This document shows, one piece after another, positions 11,538 to 23,699 of a DNA stretch of 64,000 nt. Made by a program: the position numbers and the translations under genes. Each line of letters opens with the position of its first letter. The first letter of the stretch is position 1. This DNA comes from Tenodera sinensis (Eukaryota; Arthropoda; Insecta; Mantodea; Mantidae): the NCBI GenBank assembly GCA_030765045.1, contig CM060965.1, positions 67,434,287 through 67,498,286 on the forward strand. The letters are read 5' to 3'. The notes under the pieces were generated by a model. The model did no database searches. It worked only from the letters and a program-made list of their open reading frames with translations, and was not told the DNA's origin.

Positions 11538-12420
11538 TTGGCATGGTGTCCGGGAAGCAAATATGCCATCGCAGACATTTGCAATGGTGGAGGATATCAT
11601 CGCCATTCCAAATCACATAATGAAATGCAGAAGGTTATTGGAAAGGAAGTAGCAGAGTTGAGTGGTCCTCGCTACTTAGTAATTACCAGAACTGAGGAAG
11701 GAAGCAAATTTATGTCGGTGAAACTATTTGTTATACAAAAGGGTGTTGATAAAATAGCTGGCCCAGTCAAAGCATGCACTAAATCTCGCAACGACACACT
11801 CTTGATTGAAGCTCATTCGGCATTCCAGGGAACTACTATACTTATGGTGAATTTGTTAGCCAGTTATCCGGTACATGTAGAACTACACTCCTCCCGCGGA
11901 GTGGTAAACACCCGCGCATTGGATGGTCTGTCCAATGAGGAGATTCAGGCGAACCTGGAAGATCAAGGTGTGACGGCAGTATACCGGGTGTACAGGAAAG
12001 AGCGAGGCGAATATCTGCCCACTCGTACCCTGTTCCTTACCTTTGACAGGGTAGACCTCCCTCAAAGGATTTGTCGGTCTGAGTGGCTCAGTTGGTTAGA
12101 CGCTGGCCTGCTGATCCCAAGGGTGCGGGTTCAAATGCGGCCCAGACTGATGGTTTTTAAGTGTGCTTAAGAACGGCAGCTCCATGTCAGTATATCCCTG
12201 GCATGTAAAAGAACTGCGGGATGAAATTCCGGCACACCGGCGACGCTGATATGATCATGGCAATTGACAGCGTTGTTAAACAAAATATTTTTTAATTCGC
12301 AAAGGATTAAGGCAGGGTATGAAGCCATTGAAGTTCGGCGATACATCCCGAACCCTCTGAGATGCTACAAATGTCAGCGCTTCGGTTACATCTGTAACAG
12401 GGTGGCCCGACCTAGCGGCA
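11538..12420 (+). pseudogene. LINE ORF1 (gag-like, zinc knuckle) relic
   Basis: Nucleic-acid-binding coat protein of a LINE. Readable from 11538 to 12071 (IGKEVAELSGPRYLVITRTE near the start, then DGLSNEEIQANLEDQGVTAV near the end), interrupted by a SINE, and resumed in frame after it at 12309: GYEAIEVRRYIPNPLRCYKC then QRFGYICN. The last stretch is the first zinc knuckle, CxxC followed by a degraded G-H/C part (H replaced by Y). Beyond 12420 the frame decays. The paralogue at 35107-35750 shows the uninterrupted order. No first Met can be assigned with confidence. Confidence 0.75.
12072..12299 (+). mobile_element. tRNA-derived SINE (family B), in LINE ORF1
   Basis: Complete 228-bp SINE. The tRNA-like head has box A (tggctcagttggttagacg) and box B (gggttcaaatgcggcc); the body ends gacagcgttgttaaacaa. 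The 9-bp target duplication CAAAGGATT lies at 12063-12071 and 12300-12308. The second copy is 24896-25121. It splits the LINE ORF1. Confidence 0.92.
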
Positions 12421-12679
12421 CCACAGTAGAAGGCAGGCTACCTACAGTTTACAGGTTTGAGACACCCAGGTGGATGCTCATCAACCGGCCCGCCTGGGTT
12501 ACACATCCCACTGGAGGAACCGGGACTCGGAGACCGCCCCCTATTCGGAAGACGAAAGTTTACAGAGAACATTGTCCCCGTCATCCAACTTCGAGACTCC
12601 TGCTAACATTTGCAACCTGAAACAGTCAAGGAGAATCAAGGTGAAGCGGAAGAAGTGAGGTGAAATGGAGGCACGGAAA

Positions 12680-12965
12680 ATTACAATAGTCACCATTGGG
12701 GTAATTGTCTCTGATTTGAGACTGCCTTTGTGGTTTACCGGGAGAAATACGAACTAGTAGGAAAATTCAGTGTCATTCTGGCACCCTGTCACAATAGCTT
12801 AATGGTTAGAGCACCCGCCTAGTAAGCGAAGGGTCCGCGGTTCAGATCCCAACTGTGGCATTGAATGTTTCAGTTCCAGTTCTACCTCTCAAACTTTGCT
12901 CATACACGGCTTGTGTGTTTAAAAACACCAACGGTAATTTTTTGGCATAAATAAATAATTATCAA
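12680..12965 (+). mobile_element. tRNA-derived SINE (family C), full unit
   Basis: Best single unit of family C. In order: leader caccattggggtaattgtc, gactgcctttgtggtttacc, box A (tagcttaatggttagagc), box B (cggttcagatccc), the body gtggcattgaatg-tttcag, cacggcttgtgtgtttaaaa, and the AT tail ggcataaataaataatt. It lies just 3' of the broken LINE J1. Confidence 0.85.
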
Positions 12966-14684
12966 TTCTGGGTAAGTAATTAATCTTTCCAGAATTTTCT
13001 AGGGACCCAGGGACAGACTGGTGATGATGTCATGCTTCAAAATGTAAAGGTTCATGATCTTATCATTTTCATAAAATACAAATACAGAAGTGTTTAGTGA
13101 CAATATGGCGATTCCATACCTATTTCGTTACAGTTGCATGCAATAAATTGCACTGTATAACATTCACGGGGCTACCCACTACCAATTACCAGTTTCGTAT
13201 ATGTGCTTGCAGTTGTCGCAAAGGCAATTTTTCACATCTCTTAATTCTTGTCTGTAATATTATGTTGCATGCAAATAGAATATGGTTCCCTTTTGAAAAC
13301 TTTAAAATGTGTGTAATTTGCCACTGTAATTCTTCTTTCTGATCACCCTTCAAAATGTGACATTTAATTCATTCTGCGCAGAGCTGAGGATGAACTCTGG
13401 ATTGAGCAATGAAATGAAATGCAACAATAAAATTAATATTATTTATTTGTTATTGAGCGTGCAAGATTTTTAAAGTATATTTTCAACATAATGTTAATTT
13501 AAATAGCATTAAATTTTTGAACATTTCGAAAATGCACCAAAACATTAGGTCATACCTATTTATCGTCATACATATTTTCTAATTTCTTTCGGTCATAGGT
13601 GCTTGCATATTTGTAACATTTTAGGTCATAAACATCCGGGCCGTGCTGATATATGGAAGGAAATTTTCCAGGGTTCAGGGTATCTGCCGGGCATTTGTCA
13701 GTTATGAACACTGAAGAAAATTGGAAACTTTCGCACCGGCATTAATTTCTATATCACAACATTTACTTTCGTGTTATTATAAATCTCTAATTTCCAAGTT
13801 ACGCGCCTGGTTTATTTATGACAGCTCATTGTTTTTAAATATCTAAATTTTTGTAGCAAGGAATAATTATGTAGTGTCAAAGGCTGCTGACAAGGCGTTT
13901 AATTTATTTCAGTTGGTAGGTTTAGAAAAGTTTCCGTAATTAATAGCAAATAAGAATGTTCATCTAGGACTTATAATTACAGGTATTTTCTTGAAGTTGC
14001 GTTTTAATTCCAAATCAAAAACAAGTATCAACAGATGAAACTCATCGCAGAAAGAAAAAGGATGAAGTGCTTTAAATTAATTATTTATAGATGTCCGAAA
14101 GGAATAAAACCACATATATTGAGCCTATATTTGTCAACATATGAACAGCAGCTATGCAATAAATCTAATGGTTAGCACTACGCCAAGTGCGAGGGTAATG
14201 GGAAGGGAACACAATGGATGTCAACAAAAATGAAAAATTAGTTGCGTTGCTATCTGGTGAGGAATTCCAGAAATATTGTGTGCGGCTGTTCAAAACATGC
14301 GCGTTTACGAGACATTACTAATATGAACCTGAAAAAATAAAAACAATAAATGTCAGCAGCCGCCGGAGTTTAAAAAGCATTTAATGACAGTGCCACAGAG
14401 CAAACACTGCAAACGCATTTTGTTGCAGTAATTAGAGAACAGTTTGTATGTAAAATGCAAACTTGTTTCAGCTGGAAATTTACAGGATCAATATCTAGGT
14501 ACATATACTGCTTGGGAGTCGGTTGTGGCACGAGTAAAAATCTGAACCAAGTTTCTGATACCTACTTTCTAGAGACAACTGTTAAGTTTTTCCTCAAGGT
14601 TTTCCTCCCAGCAATTCAATATTAGCTTTCACTGGAAACAGTCGCGTTAGGTCCTTTGTGTTCAAAATATTAGAAAAGATCCTT
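12966..14684. other. No recognised feature
   Basis: AT-rich DNA; no coding frame with a domain, no clear repeat. Confidence 0.35.
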
Positions 14685-14850
14685 ATGTGTGTGTGCGTGT
14701 GTGTGGTATGATGCGAACAGGGTAAATCAAAAACGAAAAGTGGATTAAATACAAGATTTGGTATTTAAGTTCCCATGTTCCAAGTATGAGGTATGACCCC
14801 AGACCACCCTAAACATTGGTGGTTTCAAGGTTACAGGCAGTTCAGGGCAC
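14685..14850 (+). repeat. Family A dispersed repeat, fragment
   Basis: Keeps the GT-rich patch (14688-14706), then tcaaaaacgaaaagt, atttggtatttaagtt and ccaccctaaac of family A. Both ends are lost. Confidence 0.6.
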
Positions 14851-14886
14851 AAGTGGGCAAAGAACTGAGCCATAGAGCGAATGACG

Positions 14887-14954
14887 TTAAATTTTAAAAA
14901 CCCACAATTTACTGCAACAAAAGGGCAACAAATTGTGGGTTCTTTTAAATTTAA
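14887..14954. repeat. Inverted repeat (hairpin)
   Basis: Arms of about 24 bp (ttaaattttaaaaacccaca... against its near complement at 14930-14954) around a 19-base spacer. One indel and one or two mismatches. Confidence 0.7.
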
Positions 14955-15059
14955 TTTACACAAAAATCGTTGAATGTATTGAAATACGCCAAAGGAAAAA
15001 GTTGTCGTTTATTCAATTTTCTATGAATATAGCCATAAATCAAGAACCTTCAATCAATG

Positions 15060-15127
<68 letters not shown>

Positions 15128-15837
15128 TCAGCCAGGTGATGATAAATTTTTTTGATACAAATATTTTTTCTAGAAAACTATAAACTTTTCAACATTTTGG
15201 TATTAGACCTTCTTGTTATTCACAACTGAGAGATTAGCTGTTAAAGTCTGGTGGATCATTTCACTTCCATTCTGTAGCGCTGTTTGTTACTCTTAATTAT
15301 ACGAATACTTAAGAAAACATTCTCAATGTACACAATAAAATATTACCTGAATACACATGTTAAGAGTTGTAGCTTTGGTTTGGAGATTAACCTTTCTATA
15401 ATGCCCTTCATTTTTGTGTGATGTCCTACAGGTAGACCACTAGTATCCTACATTTCATTAAAAGAATTTGGATGAGTCTTAATTTTATAATTGGTTTTAT
15501 GTTTCATTTTCAAGTGCTGAAGCATATTGCTGCTCTAATGGAGGAGCTTAACGAGAGAAAGAGATTAATTTGTATAATTTTATATTTGACACTGGTAACG
15601 ATGTTCCCTTAAGACAGAAAGGAAGGGAAAAAACGCGTTACATAGGATTCGATCCAAGTTCAGGACACTACTGTAGTTCAGCAGTAACACACTTTAATGA
15701 ATTAGCTATACTAAGTGCAGAAACTGTGTGAGCGTGGGCAAGCTTACGTTGGATTCGCAAAGCACCCAACAGAGTAATCGTTGCAGATTTGCTCGTTAAT
15801 TTAGGATGATTGCTAAAATATTTATTTTAAAACTTGG
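14955..15837. repeat. (TAA)n microsatellite and unassigned DNA
   Basis: A pure TAA tract occupies 15059-15127. A possible very old tRNA-like head on the minus strand lies at about 15640-15720 (box-B-like ggatcgaatcc) but box A is weak. The rest shows nothing recognisable. Confidence 0.5.
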
Positions 15838-15995
15838 GAGCTGAACCTACGGCTGCCAGCTCTCCAAACAACAAGGGGAGCAACTTTCACTCTCATACCA
15901 TCTATGCAAGAAGGCCTGACAATTAGTGACACTCGCGCAGGTCTCACTGAAGTTGCATATGTATTTTTGTGAAAGATAGTACATATTTCTGTGTA
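15838..15995 (+). repeat. Dispersed repeat F, copy 2
   Basis: Same-orientation partner of 1890-2055 (aaggggagcaactttcactc, ctcataccatctatgcaa, actcgcgcaggtctcactga, gtgaaagatagtac). Confidence 0.55.
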
Positions 15996-16683
15996 ATAGC
16001 CTAAGCGGAGCTCTGCCACTGCATCAGAGCGTGACCGAATTTTTGAGGCAGGCCATAGTGGCGCTGAGCCAAAAACGTACTGCGGGTGTCGTGACGTTAA
16101 AACGATTGATTGCTTCGCCCGAAAATTTCATGTCGAGGATCAAAGGCCCTGCTGTACTTGCGGTTACTCCCCCTCGATATCTCAATCGAGCGAACACTAG
16201 TTCATTGCAGCGAGCTCGGACACTCTATGGATGGTGTGAGGTACATAGATACCAATCATTTTGTGTAACCATTTAAAAACCTAACAAACCTCTCTGTCGG
16301 ACGTTTTCGCACAAAAGAAGGGCCCCTACGCTGAATGGCACAAAGCGACAAATGAAGCTGTCAGTGCTGTGATGGTCGTAATGTCGCTGCCGTCCTGGAA
16401 ACGCTGCAATGTTCAAAGGGAGTTTTACAGCTTTTTATGTACCAACTTCTATGTCAGAAATTAAAAACCACAGATTCGTTTATAGTTGGTAAAATCTTAT
16501 ATTTAAAACGCAAAATCCAGCCTTTTTTATTTTAAATTGTAATTCCAAGGAACGTAATTAAAGGAATTTTGATGTTCTGAATCAAGATACTTCATCATGT
16601 GCAGTTCAATTAAAGTCTTCCATTGCTGGTGGAATGTCTCATAACTTGATTTCATAGTAGCCGAATGTATCAGTCAGCTAAGT
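15996..16683. other. No recognised gene
   Basis: A GC-richer stretch at 15996-16270 holds an 81-codon frame (16031-16276) with no recognisable domain. It could be the continuation of repeat F; copy 1 does not obviously share it. Confidence 0.3.
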
Positions 16684-16711
16684 GTTTTTTCTTTCTTTCT
16701 TTTTCTGTCTG

Positions 16712-16774
<63 letters not shown>

Positions 16775-16800
16775 GTCTGTCTTTCTTTCTTTCTTTTTTG
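16684..16800 (+). repeat. (CTTT)n microsatellite
   Basis: About 110 bp of CTTT units with CTGT interruptions at each side. Confidence 0.95.
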
Positions 16801-16919
16801 TTTCTTTCCGCTCTCCCTATCTAACTTCGTACGGCAGCATAGACGCTGACCCTTTTGGCACAGGAAATGATAATTGGGAAAGGAAATGTTTCACACCTAA
16901 GTGTAGGGTACAATTATTC

Positions 16920-17030
16920 TGGAGTTAAGAAACAGAGTTCTGGCGGGATTTGAATTGCAGAATTCTCCTTCACGACATCCAACGACATCGGCTATCCTTG
17001 GTGGTAGCTAAACGCTTTAACTTTTCTGAC
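16920..17030 (-). mobile_element. Possible tRNA-like SINE head
   Basis: Minus strand shows a box-A-like tagctaccaccaagg and a box-B-like caattcaaatcccgcc at workable spacing. The body is not recognisable. Confidence 0.3.
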
Positions 17031-19687
17031 TAAAAGGAAACAAGAATCAAGTTAGATTATAGAGTACAATTAATGTATTTTAATAATATTTAAATACCTT
17101 AGATAAAATTCACAAAAGTATACCTACTTATTGAAATACCATAGATATATCCCAAAGCTTTTAGAAAGGCGACACGTATCTGTTGCAGAAAATCAATACT
17201 TCTATCATCATGGCTCACAATAATTTCATTGAAGCATTAAAAAAGTTCAAAAGCAGCATATCCACATTAAAAGCCGGTTGATTCTAATGCCCTGGCTGAG
17301 ACCTTTATTCAGTTTTCCTTCAATTCTTAGAATGTTTGTCTTGTGACTTCAGCGTTTTAGATTCTCCAAGCTCATTTCTGCATTTATGTTATTAATTAAT
17401 TCATGATTGGTCTAAAGCCGATAAACTTTAAAAAAAGGAAGCAATCTAGCAATTTATGCAGACTGTTTCCAACACACTAAATCTCGGGTGACTTAGTCTG
17501 CCGTAAAATAAAACCGTGCTTGGTTTAAACATATGGCTAAGTGTATGTGTGTATCAAAATTAAGTGTATTACCAGTATATTATTAATAAAACATGACTTC
17601 ATGTGCTGTTATCTGCCATTTATCAAGCTTGTGCTTTATTTACCCAAATCATCTAGTTTCGGGAACAAACAGTAAACTGCTTCTCGTAAGTCTGTGCTTT
17701 GTGAGAAACTTAAGATTTTATGAAAGATATGGTTAGGTATAATATAGATTTGAAATGATTATTCTACCAACATTTTGGAAAACAAAAATTCAACAGCGAG
17801 GCAGTAACTGAAAATGTAAACGTGCTTAAATTTGAAATAGCTTTCCTCGTAGATTACAGTCGTTCTACTTCGAAATGTACGTTTAGCAGTAAATATTTGC
17901 ACATAAGCATGAAATATTCATCGCATGCACAATTCAATCAAAAAAGTATATACCTACATTATATTTTTCGTTATTCCTTAGAGGAAAGCATTGTTAAGAT
18001 ATAGTAAAGCATAAATTGGTTTTGAAATTTAAAATATTATAACATTAAATAAATGCGTTGAAGAAACAAGTTTTACATTGTACTTGTGTCAAAATAAAAG
18101 TAAATACACGGCGTGAAAAATGTAGTTCTTCTAAGTTAACGACTTTAAAAATATTTTCGATCATGTGTTTGTCTGTTATTTACTGGATGAGCATTACTAA
18201 AGTATCGTTCTTACAAGGGAACTAGATACCCCAAATGCACAGGTCCAATTTCTTTATGATCTTTACATAGGTAGACTTTTGGTCGATAAAAACGTGCTAA
18301 GAGTATTCCGCTGGTTTCTTTTCCTGTCGTGAGATGCCGTGATTCGAAACTTGCGCTTATTCCAGTAAGGCGCTAACACTAAAGCTTAAAGAATAGCCAG
18401 ATTTTATGGCGTTAAAATACATGTTCGTTTGGATTCTTGAAATGGATCAGCTAAATACTTTCTTTAACAAGGAAGTAAGGTAGTTGCACAACATTGGAAT
18501 AGTGACTCAAATCACAAGTTAACTGTAGTAAAATAATATGAATTGAAAACTTAGTTTTTCCCACTTGGCGTATTAAATTACAAATTAATTGAAGCTGTGC
18601 GTATTAATGGTGCAGGCCCAATGTCTTTTTTTTTTCCAAACCTCCTTTTCAGCGTTTTTCCATACTCTAAATGTTTTATTCGATGCAATGTTGTACCAAT
18701 TTGTTTCTGCCTCCCAAAAGTATATTAAGGAAAATGACAATATGCTTTTTAAAATAATACTTCAATTTTGAGAAATAAATTATTAACGTTTGAAAACTCA
18801 AGAATGTTGGAGAGTATAAAAGTAATAATTTGTGTGTAATAATTGAAGTTTATATGAAACATATATGACAGATGCTTTTGTAAACCTGTTTAATGTAAAA
18901 TCTGAAATTTGTATTGTGTGTAGCATCTTAATGGAATAATGAACCTACCCAATAAAATGAATATTTAAAACATTTTATATTCTTCAATTTTCAACCGATC
19001 ATGCTATATATAGGTACGTCTAAATAGGTGTGTATGTGTGTGCGTGCGTGCGTGCGTGCGCGTGTGCATGTGTGTGAAATATACTTTGCTAAGTCGTTTG
19101 AGGCAGTGGAAGAGGGAGATAAGGGCTTCGCGTGGCCGTCGCGTAGGTATATAGGAACCAAAACTATCCAAGGCAAAGTTGCAAGGTTTATGCACTCATT
19201 CTTACACGAGTAGTGGCGCACAATAGAGATTGCACAAAGCACTCTTAAACCTATATAAATATGTGGCGGCCGTAACAGGTAATACTCCTGCTACTTATAA
19301 AACAAATTCCGCGCCTAAATGACGTGGAAAACCCGTACTTAAGCAGACGGCACACATTACTCAAAATGTGTAGAATTTCTTTAAAGGAAAGAACGGCAAG
19401 TATTACTCGCCGATTGCACATACTGCGGTTGCAACTGCCGTTCCCAGATGTACAGTAGTAAGAACCATTAAATTAAGTATTTATAAACAAAGACGAAATG
19501 CAATGAAGACAAAACCGTTCGTGAATTTTAAAAATGTATTACTTATTCCTGGTCTTCGGAGGATGAGGAAGAAGAAGAAGAAGAAAGAGAAACTATAAGA
19601 TGCTAAGATTGAGTAAATGTCAATGTGTTCGTGCATATTTCTGTCAATGTAAATAATGTAAGATTTAAAGCTTTCACGGCGCACGTT
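17031..19687. other. No gene recognised
   Basis: AT-rich DNA with a GT/GC-alternating microsatellite at 19028-19075 (gtgtgtatgtgtgtgcgtgc). Short frames on both strands are low-complexity or featureless. Confidence 0.35.
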
Positions 19688-19866
19688 ATTTATTAAAGTT
19701 TCACGGGCGATCAGCCGTGTGAGGTTTGAAAATATTGAGCTTTCGGCCATTGTAAACTCCATGGCCTTCGTCATTCATTCTGACGAAGGCCATGGAGTTT
19801 ACAATGGCCGAAAGCTCAATATTTTCAAACCTCACACGGCTGATCGCCCGTGAAACTTTAATAAAT
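19688..19866. repeat. Perfect palindrome, 86-bp arms, with hammerhead-like core
   Basis: Arms 19688-19773 and 19781-19866 are exact reverse complements around the 7-base spacer 19774-19780. On the + strand the right arm contains a hammerhead-like core: CTGACGA (19780-19786), helix II GGCCAT/ATGGCC (19788-19793 with 19804-19809), GAAA (19810-19813), CTC after a palindromic AGCT, and a 3-bp helix I (ATT 19777-19779 with AAT 19818-19820). This is the short-helix-III type seen in Penelope-like elements. No flanking target duplication was recognised. Confidence 0.85.
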
Positions 19867-20592
19867 GTAAATAATGTTTCATTGTTCTGCTTGTATTTCC
19901 TTCTTTCGTTCTTTTTGTTGGGGTCGTGTGTAGTATCAACAGGGGGGAAGGTACTGCTTCGGCCAGAATAATCTGGCTAATAGACGCAGGTGTAAGAAAC
20001 ATAAAATGCTAAGGTTCATTTCGGTAGGTTTAGTAGTTTTGTAAAAGTTTACCTTTTTCGGTAGTGTAAATGGCAACTCTGGCCTATCTTCGCACTCGCC
20101 AACGACTTGTGTTGAACCCGAGCAGCGCGTGCTTCCAGGCCAGTACTATCTCAGATGTAAACAGAACACCTGACTGACGTATGCCTCGCGGTCAACACTG
20201 CCTCAGTTGTAAACAAAACACCCGTTCGGCGAGTACAAGCACTGCACTAAAACATCAACAACCCAGTACATAGTACATAGAATCACTCCTCTCACACCGC
20301 AGCGACTTGTGTTGAACCCGACCGGCGTGTGCCATCACATATCAACAAAACACTCATTTACGTACCAGTGAAGCAGCCACAATCTTGGGCGAATCGGCAA
20401 GAATCGATATGTCATGCCTGAAAGGTGTGATTATAACTGAAATGACGTGTTCGTTCAAGTAATAATGAAGATGCAATTTTCCATAGTTAAGGCAGCAGAA
20501 GAATGAATCGATCAAAACCATGTATTTTAAGGTAAAACAATGCTGGCATAAAGGAATATAGATTTTTCTAATAGTGTACATCATCATCATTG

Positions 20593-20596
<4 letters not shown>
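19867..20596. other. GC-richer segment with internal direct repeats
   Basis: cgacttgtgttgaacccga occurs at 20103-20121 and again at 20303-20321, exactly 200 bp apart; between them tgtaaacagaacacc and tgtaaacaaaacacc repeat as well. No gene recognised. Confidence 0.5.
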
Positions 20597-20677
<81 letters not shown>

Positions 20678-20749
20678 CACTATTATTATTATTATTATTA
20701 TTATTATCATCATCATCATTATCATTATCACAATTATTATTATTATTAT
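20597..20749. repeat. (ATT)n microsatellite
   Basis: About 150 bp of ATT units with ATC interruptions. Long poly-Ile and poly-Asn frames here are artefacts of the repeat. Confidence 0.95.
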
Positions 20750-22894
20750 CCGTCACGAGCTAGAACAATAGTAATTACCTTTAATACACAAGTAAATAAA
20801 AGTGTTCCCCTTCATTTTGTAAAACAATTGTGCTCTTCTGTGGATTATCGGGCTGAAAGAAAACTAATGATCTCATCATAAATTGCAGCTGTCGTCACGA
20901 CGGCGCCTAAATAAGAAGACAAACAAACTGAAATTGTTCTCTACAAGTAAACATGACAGGGAGACTATCCTAACAAGACAGTATACATATTTACATAATA
21001 TGGAGTTTCTCAATACTTATGACAAACCAAATTCGTATCTAATGCGGTATTAAAGCATTAAAGCACAGTTAATGTACTAATGCTACGTTTACAAGTACTA
21101 TTTAACATAGAACACAAGTAACAGTCAGCATTTTGAAATAAATTCTATAAACCTGTTTAAATTCATCTATAAGCACTTTACTACAAGAAATACTGAAAAT
21201 GTATGTCGTTTATGCCGATTATTTGGTGTTTATTTTGATTTTATTATTACTTAATTAAAGTTATTAACATTGAGTCGCATTTCAGTTCACAAGAGACGGC
21301 ATTAATTTTGTTGTTTTGTTTGTTTGGTTTTTTCTTTTTTTCTTTTTTGAAAGGGGGAAAGACAGAAGAAGAGTTGGAGATAAACAGTAGCTTGTTTGGC
21401 TAGATAAGGGATGACGAGAATGGGAACATCTGCCTTTATTTACATAATCTCAATGTTACGTTTTTTATTTTATTTTGTCTTTATTTTTGCATCTCTTTAT
21501 TTATTTTTTATTCTTAAGGGGAATGTCCCCCTTAAATTAGTAGCACCCTGTCTAAGTACTCCCTTGATGTGAACAGGTTCATGATTGCAAGGTAAATTCC
21601 TTCGTGTTGCAGACAGTTGTACTTTAGCTCTTGCTTCTCCTCCCGGTAACCTTTACACCAAGCGCCAAGCGATGCCTCCCCCACCCCCAGGAACCCGAAC
21701 TTCTTGTGAGAACACGCGCCCAGTAAGTTTCTCGTGGCCCACGACGTTGCCATATTTCGCGTAGAAATTATACTTTGCACGACCTTTAATATTAAATTGT
21801 GGCTAAATTCATTCGAATTAAGATAAATATGCATTACAGCGTTGTTCACACAATGTTTGCGTGACCGTTAGTGAAATAATAAACCATTTATATCCATTCG
21901 TCATGAATGGATGGCTCCAATGTTTGACACATTTTTTTTTTTTTCGGCGAAACGGTTCTTCTTTGACAAAAATTGTATTGGACATATATGTTGCACTCAT
22001 CATATGCAATTCCTGTGTGGCCGAAGCAGTACCTTCCACCCTATATTTATATAATTATGAGAAAGAAATGAAAGCAATGCAGTCCAAGTAAATATGATCA
22101 TGTATTCTAGCTTTTTATATTAATATAATATATAATATTTATCGTCCCAGCGTGAGAAAAAGCTGTTAAAGCAATCATAATTAAGTGTATAAATAAACAA
22201 ATAAAGGATGAACATGTAAACAATGTAACAGAAGTCTGAAAGGGACGCAAATGTTGCAACAGTGCATTTTGCTATCGCAGAGTGCTAGCACGCGTAAGTG
22301 ACCTTTAGCACGAGCACCTGCTGCCTACCTGCTCCTCCCGCTGTCTCAAAAGACTCTGAACAAAGTATAAGCCCACTTGAGACCTATAGGACAAGGGTCT
22401 TCTACAATGTAGGGGTAGCTCACTAAGAACTCCCATTAGGGGACCTCGAAGGTTCTCATATGGAGAGCCACGCCATAGGAAAATCCATACATATTTGTTA
22501 CTGAGTTATCATCCTAGTAATATTATAAACTTGTGTAAATAGATTTATATTTAGATATGTTCAGAAACTCGTTTTAGGTATAGAGATTGACATACAAAGC
22601 AACATAAAATAGCTTTACTCTTGTATGTAGTACAATAAGCTTAATGGCAGGTTTCCCCATAAGTATTCAATAGGATTTTCATATTTATAGGCGTAGATAA
22701 CGCAGATGTAACTGTGGTCATTTTCTCTTTCCGATTTAACATCACTTCTTTTAAACAGCAAATTTCTTCCCAAATTAAGAAAACGCAGGAATTTGTAGGA
22801 CTCATTATATCCTATGTTTGTTATTAGTAAAGTTGTTGCAGAAGCCGGAATGTTGGTTTAAATGCACGATTTGAACCGCTCCAATAATACATTT
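20750..22894. other. No recognised feature
   Basis: AT-rich. A T/C-rich run is at 21300-21345. Frames at 21532-22091 overlap on opposite strands and show no domain. Confidence 0.35.
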
Positions 22895-23250
22895 GAAGCA
22901 AACTCTAATGCGGTTAGACCACTCGCCTGTAACCAAGGTGGCCCAGGTTCGATCCCAAGGACTCACATGTGGTATTCGTGGTGGACGAAGTGGCATTTGG
23001 ACAGATTTTCTCCGGGTTGTCCGGTTTCCCCGCCACTCATTCCACAAGCTGCTCCATCATCACCTTTTCATTTATCCAATTCGCATTTCATATCATCCTC
23101 TTCCTCACTCTCATACCTGGTGTTGGGTTGACCACCCGCTTCTAGGTCTTCACTCTGTCCGGTTCATAGGTTCGTCTGCTCCCCGACAGGCCCTGACCCG
23201 AGGAGGTGTCAGTCATCCATACGGGGAGGGTAATCAGATAAAGAAGAGGA
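22895..23250 (+). mobile_element. tRNA-derived SINE (family D), copy 1
   Basis: Box A region near 22908 (tgcggttagaccactcgcc), box B cccaggttcgatcccaagg at 22951-22969, then a body with gattttctccgggttgtccg, cactcattccacaagctgct, ccatcatcacc and a purine-rich tail (gataaagaagaggaa). The inverted partner is 58677-59070. Confidence 0.8.
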
Positions 23251-23287
23251 AACAAACTCTACGTGTTTTTAAAAATATAACATTAAT

Positions 23288-23375
23288 TTAATTTTTTCAC
23301 CTGCTAAACATAGCTATCAGTCAAGGTCGTGAGAAATATGCTCTCTCTGAGCTCCAGTTGTCCAGCCCTACTTTA
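23288..23375 (+). repeat. Dispersed repeat H, copy 1
   Basis: ttttttcacctgctaaacat, atcagtcaaggtcgtgag and ccagccct-actttaa match 40583-40672 in order and orientation. Confidence 0.5.
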
Positions 23376-23451
23376 AAGCCTTCACGCGTGTGGCTATGCC
23401 CTATCATCCAATCTAAATAATAGTTATTCTTAGGTTTGACATTCGACCTTC

Positions 23452-23690
23452 TTTTTAGGCCTTAAGTTTTACCTCCTGTAACCCTATAGGCCATATCAGA
23501 CAATGAATGAACGAAATTGCTGCAATGTTAATAAAATGGACCCAAGGTGCTACGATATTTACCTCCTCAGAATAAGAGAAAACCCCAGAAAATGTCTTAT
23601 CCAGGTTGCTCATCCTAACTGAGATTCGAACTCGGGACTCTGAAGTAGATATGCTACCTCTATACAATAGAGGTGGAAACCGTCTTTTGA
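23452..23690 (-). mobile_element. tRNA-derived SINE (family E), diverged copy
   Basis: Minus-strand SINE: box B region (cgagttcgaatctcagttag), then complements of 'ttatccagg', 'gaaaaccccagaaaa', 'cagaataag' and 'caatgaatgaacgaa', in the same order as 27640-27885 and 39987-40216. Confidence 0.65.
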
Positions 23691-23699
23691 TTACACTAG

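Larger units (their letters stand above)
11143..12660 (+). mobile_element. 5' part of an RNase H-clade LINE (copy J1)
   Basis: The head (ccaggggcctactacggtag at 11153) and the following 400 bp match the head of the copy at 34657-37838. It carries the untranslated leader and the gag-like first reading frame, broken by a SINE at 12072-12299, and ends without any reverse transcriptase, so it is truncated on the 3' side. The parent element type is judged from the second copy, which keeps reverse transcriptase and RNase H. Confidence 0.75.

Noticed and set aside
16031..16276. 81-codon GC-richer frame
   Set aside because: No domain and next to a dispersed repeat; no support as a gene.
20354..20771. 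Long poly-Ile/poly-Asn open frames
   Set aside because: Created on both strands by the (ATT)n microsatellite.
22862..23291. Overlapping frames of 89 and 132 codons
   Set aside because: Fall entirely within a family D SINE.
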